Source: Bacteroidota bacterium (GTDB taxonomy: Bacteria; Bacteroidota; Bacteroidia; Chitinophagales; Saprospiraceae). Taken from it: a stretch of DNA of 64,000 bases. Below are positions 1 to 9,538 of the stretch, one piece after another; within the stretch, counting starts at the first letter, position 1, and every line of letters begins with the position of its first letter. The translations under genes were made by a program, and so were the position numbers. The notes beneath the pieces are model-generated. The model did no database searches and was not told where the DNA came from. It saw only the letters and a program-made list of their open reading frames with translations. Location of the stretch: contig JAKQHS010000004.1 of assembly GCA_029557915.1 (NCBI GenBank), positions 1 through 64,000 of the forward strand, given 5' to 3'.

Positions 1-1
1 A

Positions 2-469
2 ATTGCCAAAACCGAAAAGGTTGCCGTGAAGGATGTCAAATTGCTGCGCCTGGCCAGTTTGCTTCACGATTCAGGATTTATTTATACTTATAAGGGGCAC
101 GAAGAAATGGGTTGCAAGATCGCCCGGGAAATCCTGCCCGGCTTTCACTTGCCGCGGCATGAAATCGAAGTGATTTGCGGCATGATCATGGCCACCAAAA
201 TCCCTCAAACCCCCGATACCATTTTGGAACGGATTATTTGTGATGCGGACCTGGATTACCTGGGCCGGGACGATGTTTTTGCCATTGCCGACACCCTATT
301 CCGCGAAATAAAATTATACATAAACCCGATTTCTGCCGAAGAATGGAACAATCTTCAGATCAGTTTCCTGGAGGCGCATGAATATTTTACCAAATTTTCA
401 AAAACCAAAAGGGCTCCGGCAAAATTGATATACCTCAATCATTTAAAAGCCAATCACATTGCCGTCTAA
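2..469 (+). CDS. HD-domain phosphohydrolase, C-terminal part (5' truncated)
   Basis: The reading frame is open to the left edge, so the true start lies outside the window; an internal GTG at 26 is not a convincing start. The visible part has the HD dyad in LLHDSGF, then GHEEMGC, a conserved MATKIPQTP segment and ICDADLDYLGRDD. This is the pattern of metal-dependent HD phosphohydrolases, which cleave phosphoester bonds, often in cyclic nucleotides or nucleotides. From memory, HD modules of this exact type occur in Bacteroidota at the C-terminus of class III nucleotide cyclases, but the upstream domain cannot be seen here. It ends 12 bp before, and in the same frame as, the PycTM gene, so the two are probably cotranscribed. 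Family is confident; substrate is unknown. Confidence 0.75.
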   Translation: MAKTEKVAVKDVKLLRLASLLHDSGFIYTYKGHEEMGCKIAREILPGFHLPRHEIEVICGMIMATKIPQTPDTILERIICDADLDYLGRDDVFAIADTLFREIKLYINPISAEEWNNLQISFLEAHEYFTKFSKTKRAPAKLIYLNHLKANHIAV

Positions 470-481
470 ATTCCCAGAATC

Positions 482-1030
482 ATGCAGGTCATCTCGAGCA
501 GTGAGTCGTCTTTTGAATACCCTGAAGGCAATGACCAAATCACTGAAAATTACTGGAGGATTTTAGATATTAATCTGGCCTGGATCAGGCAGTCGGATAC
601 CAAAGCCTATACCATATTCATGATCTATGGTATATCCATTTCGCTGGCCTTTTCCAATGCAGAGGCGATCTCGTTGCTGGTGAAGGATTCTGTTGTGATC
701 CTAATCCTGGTCATGCTTTACCTTTTATCCTCCCTGGTCGCTATTTTTTTTGGGTTTCGATGCCTTCAGCCTTCATTGAAACTGAAGTTTCCTTCCTCCA
801 TCATTTTTTTCGGCAGTGTGGCGCGACGGCACAAATCCCCGGATGAATATTATGAACATTCCAAAACCATTGTGGGCAGCCCGGAGTTGGTCCACCGCGA
901 ATTGTGCAATCAGATTTATATCAATTCGGTAATCGCCAGAGGCAAATTCGACGACATTTATAAGTCCATTTCCGCCTTTCTGGTGAGCCTCATCACCCTT
1001 TTACTAATCATTCTTAAATATTTTGTCTGA
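482..1030 (+). CDS. PycTM-like (DUF5706) membrane protein, candidate Pycsar-type effector
   Basis: 182 residues. An N-terminal soluble stretch leads to the motif INLAWIRQSDTKAYTIF at about residues 31-47, followed by two hydrophobic segments (about 45-62 and 72-92), a soluble middle part, and a last membrane segment at the C-terminus. The WIxxxDTKA signature followed by paired helices is the hallmark of DUF5706, named PycTM in Pycsar anti-phage systems. There it is thought to permeabilise the inner membrane after binding cCMP or cUMP. Here it follows an HD phosphohydrolase by 12 bp, and a methyltransferase and a large cyclase lie downstream. Whether it is a defence effector or a housekeeping cyclic-nucleotide sensor cannot be decided from the sequence. 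Confidence 0.72.
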   Translation: MQVISSSESSFEYPEGNDQITENYWRILDINLAWIRQSDTKAYTIFMIYGISISLAFSNAEAISLLVKDSVVILILVMLYLLSSLVAIFFGFRCLQPSLKLKFPSSIIFFGSVARRHKSPDEYYEHSKTIVGSPELVHRELCNQIYINSVIARGKFDDIYKSISAFLVSLITLLLIILKYFV

Positions 1031-1075
1031 TTCCCTTCATTTTTTCTATATTGAAAGCTCACAACTTATCCTATA

Positions 1076-1936
1076 ATGCCCGTTGCCCCAATGACTCACG
1101 AAGAAGTCATTCGATATTATGACCAGTGCCAGACCGATTATGAATTGGTCTGGCACCTGAAATCAAAAATGGCCATGCACTATGGTTATTGGGACGAAAA
1201 TACTTCCTCCCTGCGTGAGGCCCTGGAAAAAATGAATGCCCATCTGGCCACGGTGATCCAGGCCCGGCCGGGTGACTATGTACTGGATGCGGGCTGCGGC
1301 GTAGGAGGATCTTCCATTTATCTGGCCGCAAGGCACCAGTGCCGGACCATGGGGATTTCCCTGAGCGACAAACAAATCGCCACCTGCAGGTCCAATGCGG
1401 CCGCCCACCAGGTTGGCGACCGCTGTCTTTTCGAAACCAGGGACTATACTTCGACTGGTTTTGAGCCCGCGAGTTTTGACGCCGTCTGGGCCATGGAGAG
1501 CGTATGCCATGCCAACGACAAAAAAGCTTTTCTGAAAGAAGCTTTCCGTCTGCTGAAACCCGGGGGGAGGCTGGCTGTTGCCGATTTCTTTTCCCTTCCG
1601 GCGGGTCATGAACCGGAGGGAAGGCCCCTGATGCAGCGCTGGGCCGATGCCTGGGCCGTTCCATTTTTTGAACTTTCCGGACGTTTTTCCGAGATGATGG
1701 AGGAATGCGGATTCAAACAAATAAACTGCGGAAACATTACGGATAAAATCAAGCCCTCCGCGCAAAGGCTGTATTACTATTTTTTCCCCGGATGGGTCAT
1801 CGGAAACCTGATGAGGCTCATGAACCAGAGAAATCAAACCCTTCAGAAAAACCTATGGTCCACCTTCTACCAATACAAGGCCCTGAAAAAAGACCTATGG
1901 AATTACCTGGTCTTTTCTGCCGTAAAACCCCATTAA
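1076..1936 (+). CDS. SAM-dependent class I methyltransferase (tocopherol/sarcosine-MT-like)
   Basis: 286 residues with a classical Rossmann methyltransferase core. Motif I is VLDAGCGVGGSS (about residues 68-79), an acidic motif is at SLSDKQIATC, motif IV is FDAVWAMESVCH and the post-motif LLKPGGRLAVADFF follows. The CGVGGSS motif with an MESVCH loop is typical of the family containing gamma-tocopherol, sarcosine/dimethylglycine and some natural-product C/N-methyltransferases. A substrate cannot be assigned. The start at 1076 follows PycTM by 45 bp with no Shine-Dalgarno; ATG at 1091 is an alternative. The cyclase gene starts 22 bp downstream, so the four genes from the left edge could form one transcript. 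Confidence 0.82.
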   Translation: MPVAPMTHEEVIRYYDQCQTDYELVWHLKSKMAMHYGYWDENTSSLREALEKMNAHLATVIQARPGDYVLDAGCGVGGSSIYLAARHQCRTMGISLSDKQIATCRSNAAAHQVGDRCLFETRDYTSTGFEPASFDAVWAMESVCHANDKKAFLKEAFRLLKPGGRLAVADFFSLPAGHEPEGRPLMQRWADAWAVPFFELSGRFSEMMEECGFKQINCGNITDKIKPSAQRLYYYFFPGWVIGNLMRLMNQRNQTLQKNLWSTFYQYKALKKDLWNYLVFSAVKPH

Positions 1937-1938
1937 CC

Positions 1939-1945
1939 AAGGAGG
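1939..1945 (+). promoter_or_regulatory. Shine-Dalgarno-like site before the large cyclase
   Basis: AAGGAGG lies 13 nt upstream of the ATG at 1959. Such sites are scarce in this window, as expected for Bacteroidota, so it supports the chosen start of the 1713-residue protein. Spacing is longer than ideal. Confidence 0.5.
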
Positions 1946-1958
1946 CGTCACCAAAATT

Positions 1959-4900
1959 ATGTATGAATATTCGATCGGGCCATTAAAGATAAAAACCACC
2001 AGGTGCAATTACTTCGAGGCTACCGGCCGTGACGGACAGCCCTACCTGCTCGAATTGCCCGCTTCGCGCCTGTATGACTTTGAATCCCTGGTCGGCTTGA
2101 AAAACGACTATGAGATTTCGAGCATTCTGGAATCCCCGCAGATCCTCAAAGCCCATGAGATCATCCGGCAGGAAGCCGGCATCGGGGTGATTAAAGAAAT
2201 GTTTCAGGGCAATACGCTGGAGTCGGAGATCGACAAGTTGCATTTGTCTATACCCGACTTCCTGGACCTGGCTTACCTGCTTGCGGATTGTGTCGGCAAG
2301 GTCCATGCCCGGGGGGTTGTCCACCGGGACATCAGTCCGTCCTCTTTTCTGGTTTCGCCCGATCTGAAAAACATCAAGCTGTCCTATTTCGGCCATGCCA
2401 CCACGCTATCCACCACGGCCCAGCGGATCGACCATTCCGTACAGGATTCGATCTCGCCGTTTTATATGAGCCCGGAACAAACAGGACGCATGAACCGGAG
2501 CATCGATTATCGCACGGATATCTATTCGCTCGGTGTGCTCTTCTACAAGCTGGTCACGGGCCGGATGCCCTTTGACGGCAACCTTTCAGAAATCATTCAT
2601 GCCCATATTGCCAAACAAGCCGTCGAGCCCCACCTGATCAACCGGGCCGTGCCTCCCATCGTTTCGGAATTCATTCTCCGGATGATGTCCAAGAATGCGG
2701 AAAACAGGTACCAGAGCATTTCCGGCCTCAAGACGGATATCAAAGAGATAAAGGAAAGGGTCAGTAAAGGCCATGCCTCCGGGATGGTGCTGGGCGAGCA
2801 CGACCATTACTCCAAACTGAGGATCTCTGAAAAGCTCTACGGACGAAACCGGGAACTGGATGTCCTGATGCAATCCTTCAACCGGGCCCGGGAAGGCCAT
2901 ACGATGGGCCTGATGGTGAGCGGGTATTCCGGGATCGGCAAAACAAGGCTGATCAATGAAGTGCAGAAACCCATCATCCATCAAAACGGTTTTTTTGTTT
3001 TCGGTAAATTTGATCAATACCAAAAGGACCTTCCCTTCAATGCATTCGGACAGGCCTTCGGAAGCCTGGTCCGGTACGTCCTTGCCCAGGGCCAGGAAGC
3101 CGCCCAAAAGATCGCCGGCGAACTACAGCCTATTTTGGAGGACAACGGTTCCCTGCTCACGGACATCATCCCGGAGTTGAACCTGCTCATCGGCCAGCAA
3201 GAAGCTGCCCTCAAACTCGGATTCACCGAATCCAGGGCCCGCTTCCTTAAACTGTTTGAACGATTTATCTCGGTCCTGGCTACGGCCGAACATCCCCTGG
3301 TGCTTTTTATCGATGACCTGCAATGGGCCGACAGTGGCTCCCTCGACCTGATCGAATACCTGCTGCTCAGTCCGGCCATAAAATATTTTATGATTATCGG
3401 GGCCTACCGGGACAACGAGGTGAATCTCTCCCATCCCCTCATGATGATGCTGGGCAGGATACGTGAACAAAGGCCCGACCGGACCAATGAAATCCAGCTG
3501 AAGGAACTGGACGGCCTCTCCGTGAATGAACTGTTGGCCGATACCCTGCATACCAGCATGGAAGCCACCGCCAGGCTGTCCGCCCTGCTCATCAAGAAAT
3601 CCCAGGGCAATCCTTTTTTTATCCGGCAATTCCTGGAAAAACTGGAAGAGGAAAAACTGCTGTATTATTCGGATGCCGACCTGGAATGGAAATGGAACGA
3701 AGCGGAAATCGACAAATTGGCCGTCACCGCCAATGTGATCGACCTGGTAGAACTCAAGATAAAAAAGCTGAGCAAGGGGGGGCAGTTTATCCTGAACATT
3801 GCCGCTTTTCTCGGCAATCGTTTTGACCTGCACAACCTCAGCATTGCTTCGGAATACCATGTCAACCAGGTGTCGGCCGCCCTTTGGGAATCGGTGGAGG
3901 CCGGTTTTGTCAATCCCCTGGGCAACTGGAACAAACATTACAAGGACGACCTCTGGGAAGAGATCGGAGTGACCGGTCTGCAGGACAACAGGCAGGTCTT
4001 TTTCCAATTTAATCACGACCGCATCCAGCAGGCGGCGTATTCCCTGATCAGCCCTGAACAGCGTGCGATGACCCACCTCTGCGTTGCGAGGCTGCTCAAT
4101 GAAAGCTATAAAAATAATCCTGACCGGGATATGCTGTTTGACGTGGTCAACCATTTCAACAACGGTTCCCATCTCATCCAGAACCCGGAGGAAATCAATT
4201 ATGTGGCCACCCTCAACTACGAAGCCGGTGAACGGGCAAAAAATTCCAATGCCTATATTCCGGCCCTCAATTATATCCGGGCGGCGATCAACCTGGTCCA
4301 GGATGAAAAATCTGCCCTCTACCAGGACCTCCTCTTTTCCCAGGCGGAAGCCGAATACCTCTGCGGCAATTTTGACCAGTCCGAACAGGTCTTTGACAAA
4401 GCCATAAACCGCGCCGGCAGCGCCCTGGAGAAAGCGGAGCTCTATGCCCAAAAAATGCGCCTGTATGAAAATACCCAGCGCCATGCCCATGCCATCGACA
4501 TGGCAAAAAAAGGCCTTGCCCAGCTCGGTATCCCCTTGCCCGTCAACCCAAGCCAGGGCCAGGTCATGCTGGAACTGGTCCGGGTCAAGTTCAAGCTGAG
4601 GGGGAAGACCCCGGAATCCCTGTTTCACCGTCCGGCCATGTCTGACCCCGCGCTCAAACTGGCCATGCGCATTCTGATGAATATCTGGGGGCCAGCCTAC
4701 CTGCTGCAAAAGCAGAACCTGCTGGTTTATTTTATCCTCAAGATGGTCAATTATTCCATCACCCATGGGAACGCCGTGGAATCCGCCCTGGCATATGCCT
4801 TTTATGGCTTTGTCGTGACCGCCCAACTCAAGGATGCGGAAAACGGATTTGAGTTTTCAAGGCTGGGAATCCGGTTGAATGAAAAATTCCAGGACAATTC

Positions 4901-7100
4901 CCTGCGCTCTAAAGTCTATGTCATCGCCGAAGGTTGTGTGTCCCATTGGAAACAACCTTATGAGGCGGCTATGCCGGGCCTCCAGATCGCCTACCAGTCC
5001 GGGGTGGCGACCAATGATCTGATCTACGCGGGGTATGCGGTTTCATTCATGTGGCGCATCCCTTATTACAATGGGGAACACCTGGAATCGGTATATGAAA
5101 AACTGCTGACTTATGCCCATTTCAGCCGAAAGACGCACAACACCCTGGTATTGCATTTTTTCCTGAGTTATGCACGGATCGTCACCCAGTTTCTTGACCG
5201 GGAACCTTCCGCGGAAATTTTTCATGAATACACCGGCGAAAAGGAACATTTCGCATTTATTGAGGATTGGGCAAAAACCCATAAGATACCCATGCCCCTG
5301 GCCATTTATTATTTCCAGAAGGGGTATTTCCATTATGTTCAGGGGGACTTCAGCAGGGCGCTGGACTATTTCAACCTGAGCGAACCCATGTATCCGGCCT
5401 TTCTCGGGCTGGCCGAACATCCCGACCTCTTTATATTCCAGGCCCTGACGATCGCGGCCCTGTTGAAACAAAAACCAGACGCCCGATTGGCGAAGAAACT
5501 TAAGAAGTCGGTAAAGATGATCCGGAAATGGGCTCTGAGTTCTCCCCAAAACTTCGGCGCCAAATATGACCTGATCCTCGCTGAACAAGCCGCCGCAGAA
5601 GCGGATTACCGGAAAGCCGTAAGTTATTATTCTTCCGCTGAGCGCAAAGCCCGGTCCCGGGGTATGCATCAGATCGCGGGCATGGTCCATGAACGATGGT
5701 CCGAACTGGAATACCAATTGGGCATTAATCAACACGCTGAATTCCTGATCCGTGAAGCCTGGATCGACTACACCAACTGGGGAGCTTACAGCAAGCTCAA
5801 GGCTCTCGAAAAAAAGCACCCCTTCCTCCTGGAGAAAAATACAGGCGGACGCGAAACGGTGGAACGGGCCGGGACTTCTTCCATCGACCTCAACAGCGTT
5901 GTTCGCGCATCCAACAGCCTTTCCCAGGAGGTCGTCTATGAAAAGTTGCTGATCAGTCTTTTGGATATCGCCGTGCAGAATGCCGGCGCCCAAAAAGGCT
6001 TTTTTATCACCCCGGGCAGAGAGGGCCTGAGTGTGGAAGCTTTTATTTCCAAAGAAGGGACAGGCCAGCAAGTGGTGGTCTCCTCAAAATTGTCCGAGTC
6101 GCCGGGACTTTCAAGACAGGTGGTGAATTATGTGTTCAATTCCAGGGAAAGCCTGATCCTGAACAACGCCTCCTTTGATCTTCGTTTTGCCCGGGACAGT
6201 TATATCGAAAAGGAAAAACCCTTGTCGGTCCTGTGCATGCCTGTGATGCGCAACAACGAAATCGTCGCCATCCTTTACCTGGAAAACAACCTGGCCACCG
6301 ATGTCTTTACCGAGGAACGGCTGGAAATTCTCCAACTCCTTTCCGGCCAGATGGCCATTTCCCTGCAGAATGCCGAATTGTATGAAACCCTGGAGGCCCG
6401 GGTAAACGAACGCACCGCAACCATTGAAAACCAGAAAAAACTGCTGGAGGAGGAAAAGGGAAGGTCCGACCGGCTCCTGCTCAACATGATGCCGGAAGAA
6501 ATCGCCCATGAATTGAAAACCTCGGGCAAATCGGCGCCCAGGCAATACTCCGAAGTCACCATTTTGTTTACTGATTTCGAAGGATTTTCCAAAATGACCA
6601 AAGCCATGTCGGCCACGGAACTGGTCTCTTTCCTCGATGATTGTTTCCGGGCTTTTGATCAGATCATGAAAGACCACGGGCTGGAAAAAATAAAAACCAT
6701 TGGAGACGCTTACATGAGTGTATCCGGCCTGCCTTATCCCGATCCCCAGCATGCCCACCATGCGGTCCGCGCCGCCCTGGACATCCTGCGTTTCATTGAA
6801 CGGTACAACAGGGACCGGTTGGAAAAGGGATTGCCATATTGCCAGGTCCGGGTCGGCATTCACACCGGTCCGGTGGTGGCGGGCATCGTGGGGAGCGACA
6901 AGTTTGCCTACGATTTATGGGGGGATACCGTCAATATTGCGGCCAGGCTGGAGTCTTACGGCGAGCCGGGACGGATCAACATTTCGGATATCACCTACCA
7001 CAAGGTGAAGGATCAGTTTGAATGCCAACCCCGGGGCAAAATCACGGTTAAACACAATGAGGAGATCCAAATGTATTTTGTAAATCCTAATGCTGAATAA
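1959..7100 (+). CDS. Kinase-like / AAA ATPase / TPR-like / GAF / class III adenylate cyclase megaprotein
   Basis: 1713 residues. Order: protein-kinase-like domain (about 1-270), STAND/AAA ATPase with Walker A GYSGIGKT near 321 and Walker B LFIDDLQWADS near 449, a long helical TPR-like region (about 700-1300), a GAF domain (about 1320-1480), a coiled coil, then a class III cyclase (about 1525-1710). The cyclase has both metal aspartates (FTDFEGF, IGDAY) and the K (KIKTIGD) and D (LWGDTVNIAAR) pair predicting ATP as substrate, so cAMP is the likely product. The kinase domain looks dead: the VAIK lysine region reads YLLELP, DFG reads YFG and the loop reads HRDISPSS. Related proteins elsewhere end in a histidine kinase rather than a cyclase. 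No membrane segments are visible, so it is probably cytoplasmic. It overlaps the next gene by 11 bp. Confidence 0.9.
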   Translation: MYEYSIGPLKIKTTRCNYFEATGRDGQPYLLELPASRLYDFESLVGLKNDYEISSILESPQILKAHEIIRQEAGIGVIKEMFQGNTLESEIDKLHLSIPDFLDLAYLLADCVGKVHARGVVHRDISPSSFLVSPDLKNIKLSYFGHATTLSTTAQRIDHSVQDSISPFYMSPEQTGRMNRSIDYRTDIYSLGVLFYKLVTGRMPFDGNLSEIIHAHIAKQAVEPHLINRAVPPIVSEFILRMMSKNAENRYQSISGLKTDIKEIKERVSKGHASGMVLGEHDHYSKLRISEKLYGRNRELDVLMQSFNRAREGHTMGLMVSGYSGIGKTRLINEVQKPIIHQNGFFVFGKFDQYQKDLPFNAFGQAFGSLVRYVLAQGQEAAQKIAGELQPILEDNGSLLTDIIPELNLLIGQQEAALKLGFTESRARFLKLFERFISVLATAEHPLVLFIDDLQWADSGSLDLIEYLLLSPAIKYFMIIGAYRDNEVNLSHPLMMMLGRIREQRPDRTNEIQLKELDGLSVNELLADTLHTSMEATARLSALLIKKSQGNPFFIRQFLEKLEEEKLLYYSDADLEWKWNEAEIDKLAVTANVIDLVELKIKKLSKGGQFILNIAAFLGNRFDLHNLSIASEYHVNQVSAALWESVEAGFVNPLGNWNKHYKDDLWEEIGVTGLQDNRQVFFQFNHDRIQQAAYSLISPEQRAMTHLCVARLLNESYKNNPDRDMLFDVVNHFNNGSHLIQNPEEINYVATLNYEAGERAKNSNAYIPALNYIRAAINLVQDEKSALYQDLLFSQAEAEYLCGNFDQSEQVFDKAINRAGSALEKAELYAQKMRLYENTQRHAHAIDMAKKGLAQLGIPLPVNPSQGQVMLELVRVKFKLRGKTPESLFHRPAMSDPALKLAMRILMNIWGPAYLLQKQNLLVYFILKMVNYSITHGNAVESALAYAFYGFVVTAQLKDAENGFEFSRLGIRLNEKFQDNSLRSKVYVIAEGCVSHWKQPYEAAMPGLQIAYQSGVATNDLIYAGYAVSFMWRIPYYNGEHLESVYEKLLTYAHFSRKTHNTLVLHFFLSYARIVTQFLDREPSAEIFHEYTGEKEHFAFIEDWAKTHKIPMPLAIYYFQKGYFHYVQGDFSRALDYFNLSEPMYPAFLGLAEHPDLFIFQALTIAALLKQKPDARLAKKLKKSVKMIRKWALSSPQNFGAKYDLILAEQAAAEADYRKAVSYYSSAERKARSRGMHQIAGMVHERWSELEYQLGINQHAEFLIREAWIDYTNWGAYSKLKALEKKHPFLLEKNTGGRETVERAGTSSIDLNSVVRASNSLSQEVVYEKLLISLLDIAVQNAGAQKGFFITPGREGLSVEAFISKEGTGQQVVVSSKLSESPGLSRQVVNYVFNSRESLILNNASFDLRFARDSYIEKEKPLSVLCMPVMRNNEIVAILYLENNLATDVFTEERLEILQLLSGQMAISLQNAELYETLEARVNERTATIENQKKLLEEEKGRSDRLLLNMMPEEIAHELKTSGKSAPRQYSEVTILFTDFEGFSKMTKAMSATELVSFLDDCFRAFDQIMKDHGLEKIKTIGDAYMSVSGLPYPDPQHAHHAVRAALDILRFIERYNRDRLEKGLPYCQVRVGIHTGPVVAGIVGSDKFAYDLWGDTVNIAARLESYGEPGRINISDITYHKVKDQFECQPRGKITVKHNEEIQMYFVNPNAE

Positions 7101-8421
7101 TATGGACCGAACCGCCTTATGGACCAATGAGTACCTGGATAAGATGCGATTTCACGGAGACCCCGTCGCCGATGCGGCAGCCGAAGCCCTGTTTCAGGAC
7201 GAAAACCAGCCCAACATTTTCCGCTTCCTGAAGGATCTGGCACGGAATGATTCCCCGATCTCCCCCGACCTGGACCCCAGGCTGAGAGATTATTTTGAAA
7301 AAACGGGGACCCTTTTGTGCACACCGGAAGAAGAATTGCTGCTTGATGAATCCGTCGCCTTTTTTGAAAATCACGGTTTCCGGATCCTGGGAATGTTGTT
7401 TTTTAAATCCCTGCCGACCGGTTATATGTGTGAACAGCCCTCGAAGGTCCTTCATGAAACCAAACTGCTGGTGGAACAGGCTACCCGCCGTGTGCTCGAG
7501 ACCGCCCAGTTTATTTTTGACGTATCCAACCCCGGATGGTATAAGCCCGAAGGCAGCGGGATCCGCGCCATCCAGAAAGTCAGGCTCATGCACGCGGGTA
7601 TGCGGCACATGATCCTTAAGGATCTTGAACAGCCCTGGGATAAAAATTCGGTGAAAGAAGGGGTCCCCAATGGCGTTCCCATCAACCAGGTGGACAAAGT
7701 CCTCACCTGCCAGCTGTTTTCACTGGCTGTCCTGGAAGGACTGAAGAAAATGGGCGTCAAACTGAGCCCCAGGGAAGAAGAAGTACATTTTTTCCACTGG
7801 CGGGTGGTAGGACTCATGCTGGGTATTGAAGAGGAACTCATGCCCAATACGCTTCAGGAAGGTTGGTACCTGCAGAATCAAATCTATAACCGGCAGATTA
7901 ATACGGTCAACCAATATGGGAAAACACTGAACGACGCCCTGATGGACGTCATCGCCCAACATACCGGTAAATTTATTGACCGGGAAAGGCTGCAGGACGT
8001 AGAGGTCTTTTTCATTGAGAACCAGAAAATTTTTACCAGCCTGGGCATCCCGGAACCCACCTTCTGGGATAAATTTAAATCGGACATTATCCTGCATCTC
8101 ATCTCGGCCAAGGACAATCACCACGACGAATCAGGAGGTAAATTGCCCATGAGGAAGCACGGGCTGCTGGACCGGGTCTTCCATTTTATTTCCAAACTTT
8201 TCGGTTATGAAACCGAAAAAAGCAACGCCTTTAAAATGGACGCCTTTGAGTTTCTATGCAAAACGATCCTGGCATCCATGACCAAAAGCCAGGAAGCCGC
8301 CGCTGCCGGGGGCAGCAATGCACCGGGCGCTCCTGCCGCCCCTTTTGTCAAAACAAAGCCTGCGGTGGAAGGAGAGGTCACCCTGATCAGAAAATGGGAA
8401 TTGGAAGGCTGGAATATCTGA
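7090..8421 (+). CDS. MpaB/latex-clearing-type oxygenase (DUF2236)
   Basis: 443 residues. The segment AIQKVRLMHAGMRHMIL (around H168 and H173) and the later FHWRVVGLMLGIEEELMP match the DUF2236 family, now called the ER-bound oxygenase MpaB / rubber-oxygenase catalytic domain. Members are helical, haem-binding, and some cleave polyisoprene or other lipids oxidatively; most bacterial copies have no known substrate. No signal peptide is seen. The start at 7090 overlaps the cyclase stop (stop codon 7098-7100); ATG at 7102 is equally possible. The overlap suggests coupling to the cyclase, but no functional link is known. The C-terminal 40 residues are low-complexity Ala/Gly/Pro. Confidence 0.78.
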   Translation: MLNNMDRTALWTNEYLDKMRFHGDPVADAAAEALFQDENQPNIFRFLKDLARNDSPISPDLDPRLRDYFEKTGTLLCTPEEELLLDESVAFFENHGFRILGMLFFKSLPTGYMCEQPSKVLHETKLLVEQATRRVLETAQFIFDVSNPGWYKPEGSGIRAIQKVRLMHAGMRHMILKDLEQPWDKNSVKEGVPNGVPINQVDKVLTCQLFSLAVLEGLKKMGVKLSPREEEVHFFHWRVVGLMLGIEEELMPNTLQEGWYLQNQIYNRQINTVNQYGKTLNDALMDVIAQHTGKFIDRERLQDVEVFFIENQKIFTSLGIPEPTFWDKFKSDIILHLISAKDNHHDESGGKLPMRKHGLLDRVFHFISKLFGYETEKSNAFKMDAFEFLCKTILASMTKSQEAAAAGGSNAPGAPAAPFVKTKPAVEGEVTLIRKWELEGWNI

Positions 8422-8476
8422 AGGCCTCTTTAAAATCCCTGATTCTGCTCTGCGGACCTCGGAGTAAAGCTGTTCT

Positions 8477-9538
8477 TCAATCGACCCATCCCTCCGGCCG
8501 CTTCTGAGTGCGGTAAGTCTCTTCCGTGCAAGCCGCGGAGAGTAAGGCGTTGGAATGAAAGGGCGTGCGGTCAATCACTGTTTTAACTACAGCGCCCGCA
8601 ATTTCCTTTTTCATGTCTATGACCACGATTTTATACCGGTAAGAATATACATTGAACACGCCGAGGATCTTTTCCGACCGGTCGGCGGTATTCACAATAT
8701 TGGGACTGAACCGGGTTTGGGCAGGGACGTCAAAAAGGGTGCCCACCGTTTCGGTCTGGGTTTCCAGCGACTTGAGGTGATCAAAGACGGTCGGCGTGAT
8801 GGACCTTTGTTCCACCCGCAGGTAATACCGGTTGGGCGGGGTAGCATAAGGAACCCTTACTACGGATTGGGTGAGCGCCTGGCCATCCCGGAGATTGTCT
8901 TTTTGCACGATCACCCGTTGATTTTGCACGATGTTCCAGCAATTGTGGGGAAAACAGGGGACATAGGCTTCCGTGTTTTGGGCCCGGTCGAAGATTTTGT
9001 TGCACTGGAACGCTTTGGAATAATGTATCCAGTGCCATTGATAAAAGTTTTCTACCCCGGCAATATCGCTGGCCCGGGCATAGACATCGTAACCGTCGTA
9101 CAGGAGATCCGCTTTGTCCCGGAAACTTTCCCGGCTGTATTGCACCACCAGGGTATCCAGTTCGGGGCAGGGCCGCATCGTTTCTTCCGTGGATTCATAA
9201 GTTTTCCCTTCGGTGTGAACGACCAGTTTGTAGGATTGACCCACCCGGCCCTTGAAAAAAGTATCCAGGACTCCCCGGGTATTGCTGACCTGATAGATCA
9301 GTCCGTTGCCGGTATGGACGAAAGCGGTAGCCTGGGGCGGAGGGGGGAGGGTATAAGCCCCTGCGGAAGTCACTCTTTCGAGGCTGTAACGGACATCCAC
9401 CCGGACGTGGTCTTCCGTAACGTCCGCCTCGATGACCAGGAATTTTTGGGTTTCCGGCAAGTCGGAAAAATCCACCGGATACTGGCAGGTAAGGAAAAGG
9501 GTTATGCCCAGAATCAGTGTTAGCCTCATCTTATTCAA
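8477..9538 (-). CDS. DUF4249 outer-membrane lipoprotein, TonB-receptor partner
   Basis: 353 residues with a signal sequence ending in the lipobox-like LFLTC (Cys18), so it is probably a lipoprotein. The body, with FLVIEADVTED near the start, a paired-Cys loop and the WHWIHYSK segment, fits the DUF4249 family of Bacteroidota. Genes of this family typically sit directly after a TonB-dependent receptor, as here: the start codon overlaps the receptor's last codons by 8 bp. The likely role is an outer-membrane accessory for uptake of an unknown ligand, by analogy with SusD. It converges with the MpaB gene, leaving about 55 bp without a recognisable terminator. Confidence 0.78.
   Translation of the reverse strand: MNKMRLTLILGITLFLTCQYPVDFSDLPETQKFLVIEADVTEDHVRVDVRYSLERVTSAGAYTLPPPPQATAFVHTGNGLIYQVSNTRGVLDTFFKGRVGQSYKLVVHTEGKTYESTEETMRPCPELDTLVVQYSRESFRDKADLLYDGYDVYARASDIAGVENFYQWHWIHYSKAFQCNKIFDRAQNTEAYVPCFPHNCWNIVQNQRVIVQKDNLRDGQALTQSVVRVPYATPPNRYYLRVEQRSITPTVFDHLKSLETQTETVGTLFDVPAQTRFSPNIVNTADRSEKILGVFNVYSYRYKIVVIDMKKEIAGAVVKTVIDRTPFHSNALLSAACTEETYRTQKRPEGWVD

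Noticed and set aside
2-1030. HD and PycTM as one protein split by a stop-codon error
   Set aside because: The two are in the same frame with only 12 bp between them, so this was considered. The PycTM part has its own ATG and a complete DUF5706 domain, so separate genes are the simpler reading; raw reads at 467-469 would settle it.
3123-4826. 567-codon minus-strand open frame inside the large cyclase gene
   Set aside because: Antisense shadow: the sense frame is a coherent multi-domain protein, and the antisense product has no recognisable motif and His/Phe/Gly-biased composition.
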